From: Bacteroidales bacterium
GTDB taxonomy: Bacteria > Bacteroidota > Bacteroidia > Bacteroidales > P3
Reading direction: 5' to 3'
DNA: 35,280 nt
Assembly (NCBI GenBank): GCA_017542345.1
Contig: JAFXXI010000029.1
Span: forward strand, 1 to 35,280
Under the pieces are notes generated by a model. The model worked only from the letters and a program-made list of their open reading frames with translations, was not told where the DNA came from and did not search any database. Of the stretch, positions 34,395 to 35,280 are shown in pieces; position 1 is the first letter of the stretch, and the number at the start of each line of letters is the position of its first letter. The position numbers and the translations under genes were made by a program.

Positions 34395-34874
34395 ATGACG
34401 CGCGAGCGATTCATAGAGCTGGCAACAGCCGAGCAGGAACCTCTACGCAGGTTTCTGCTAGCCCTGTGCTGCGGCGACCGCGACGAAGCCGAGGACATAG
34501 CGCAGGAGGCACTAGTCAAAGCCTACATGTCGGCCGACAGTTTTGTGGAACGGTACACATTCCGTACCTGGCTCTATAAGATTGCCTACCGCACCCTGCT
34601 CGACCACGCCAAGCGGCCGCGCTTGGAACGGCTGCCGGACAACGCTGCCTGCACAGCCCGGTCGGGCATGGATGCCGATGCGGCGTTCCGCTACGAGGCA
34701 CTCTATGCGGCCATCCGTGAACTGCCGGAGCAGTCACGCGCCGCTGTGCTGCTCTTCCATATCGAAGGCTACAGCATTGCCGAGATCGCGGCTATCACCC
34801 ACAGCAACACCGTAGCGGTAAGGCAAAGACTTTCGCGCGGACTTAAACTTTTACGCAAATCACTGACACCATGA
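34395..34874 (+). CDS. ECF-type RNA polymerase sigma factor
   Basis: A 159-residue sigma-70 family protein. The region-2 helix contains DRDEAEDIAQEALVKAYMSADSF and the -10-binding segment FRTWLYKIAYRTLLDH. The region-4 helix-turn-helix includes LLFHIEGYSIAEIAAITHSNTVAVRQRLSRGLKLLRKSL. Such factors direct transcription of specific stress or envelope genes. The stop codon overlaps the start of the next gene by ATGA (34871-34874), indicating translational coupling to a membrane protein that is probably its inhibitor. I see no classical autoregulated promoter upstream, only a 12-bp palindrome at 33842. Confidence 0.92.
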   Translation: MTRERFIELATAEQEPLRRFLLALCCGDRDEAEDIAQEALVKAYMSADSFVERYTFRTWLYKIAYRTLLDHAKRPRLERLPDNAACTARSGMDADAAFRYEALYAAIRELPEQSRAAVLLFHIEGYSIAEIAAITHSNTVAVRQRLSRGLKLLRKSLTP

Positions 34875-35263
34875 AACAGAACGAGACACTTAAGGCGATG
34901 CTCGCCGACTATCGTCCCGACCTGGGCGACGGCGATGAATATATGCAGCGGCTGGCGGCCAAACTGGATGCCGCCGACGCGGTGCGACAGCTGTTCGAGA
35001 AGGAGCGTCGCCGCTACCGCAGCCGTTTGGTGGTGGCGTTCGCCGCAGGCGGCGTGGCGGGCGTGCTATCCGCCTTCTACCTGATGCTGCACCCCATCGT
35101 GGTGCAAAGTCCGGCCATTGAAATGCCTCTGTTTACACAACCCATGTCACTGGAACACGTCGGGTTGATTGTAAACATCCTCACGGTCGCAGTCATAGGC
35201 GTCTGTGCTGCGGTGTTCTCCACCCAGTTCTACCGCCTCGTTAAGCGCGACTATTCCATTTGA
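34871..35263 (+). CDS. Probable anti-sigma membrane protein
   Basis: A 130-residue protein. The N-terminal ~50 residues are soluble and helical (NETLKAMLADYRPDLGDGDEYMQRLAAKLDAADAVRQ), like the cytoplasmic sigma-binding part of short Bacteroidota anti-sigma proteins. Two hydrophobic helices follow (about 55-75 and 95-119). There is no CHCC zinc motif. It starts within the last codon of the sigma gene (ATGA overlap). Translational coupling, position and topology together suggest that it holds the sigma factor at the membrane. The sequence similarity itself is weak, so this is inference from context. The gene ends 17 bases before the window edge. Confidence 0.68.
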   Translation: MKQNETLKAMLADYRPDLGDGDEYMQRLAAKLDAADAVRQLFEKERRRYRSRLVVAFAAGGVAGVLSAFYLMLHPIVVQSPAIEMPLFTQPMSLEHVGLIVNILTVAVIGVCAAVFSTQFYRLVKRDYSI

Positions 35264-35280
35264 CGCAACGCACAGGCCAC

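Overview
The window looks like chromosomal DNA of a Bacteroidota bacterium, most likely order Bacteroidales. Four kinds of evidence support this. Promoters repeatedly match the Bacteroidota primary-sigma consensus (TTTG, about 19 nt, TAnnTTTG, often TATCTTTGCA). There is a type IX secretion C-terminal sorting domain. Outer-membrane and lipoprotein families typical of the phylum are abundant (TonB-type barrel with a carboxypeptidase-regulatory-like domain, DUF3857/transglutaminase, FISUMP, DUF6266-like). Shine-Dalgarno sequences are mostly lacking. Coding DNA is GC-rich with C/G-ending codons and intergenic DNA is strongly AT-rich. This bias also creates very long spurious antisense ORFs. Family and genus cannot be fixed from the sequence alone.

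Layout. 1-2010 (minus): a GltS-type symporter followed by a BamA/D15-like outer-membrane protein that runs off the left edge. 2128-3520: a PlsC-like acyltransferase with its own promoter. 3579-6861: a four-gene operon of CDF metal exporter, serine-hydrolase lipoprotein, SMR exporter and flavodoxin-like lipoprotein, closed by a strong terminator. 6862-7188: an AT-rich gap with an 11-bp tandem array. 7189-9837: a TonB-receptor-like outer-membrane barrel protein. 9838-10098: a GTTGAAA heptamer inverted repeat, then tRNA-Gln(CUG) with its own promoter and terminator. 10122-14424: an operon of a DUF3857-transglutaminase, a second transglutaminase-like protein lacking recognisable His/Asp, and a YugP-type zinc metallopeptidase. 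14426-16801 (minus): an outer-membrane barrel protein followed by a HerA/YjgR-like ATPase. 17044-18868: a TM1266-type regulator plus HydG, the radical-SAM maturase of [FeFe]-hydrogenase. 18848-25027: a 1186-residue T9SS cargo followed by an OmpA-family protein with an acidic linker and an alanine-rich spacer. 25031-27106 (minus): uvrB. 27189-28757: a COG2509-type FAD oxidoreductase. 28842-29761: a second 11-bp array and a DUF6266-like protein. 29758-30567 (minus): a FISUMP-domain lipoprotein. 30574-33748: a second CDF-led operon (CDF, lipoprotein, SDR, Bcp peroxiredoxin). 33842-35263: a membrane protein, an ECF sigma factor and a probable anti-sigma protein.

How the genes work together. Much of the window concerns the cell envelope and stress: metal export (two CDF paralogues with different metal-site quartets, NDDD and HDHD), lipoproteins, outer-membrane barrels, peptidoglycan anchoring, periplasmic proteolysis or crosslinking, peroxide detoxification and extracytoplasmic sigma signalling. 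I found no prophage, insertion sequence, CRISPR array or classical defence island. The most unusual items are the paired 11-bp arrays upstream of two unrelated genes, the GTTGAAA heptamer found both between genes and inside a signal-peptide coding region, the degenerate transglutaminase next to an intact one, the 51-bp in-frame extra segment in bcp, the T9SS-cargo/OmpA pair, and interlocked divergent promoters.
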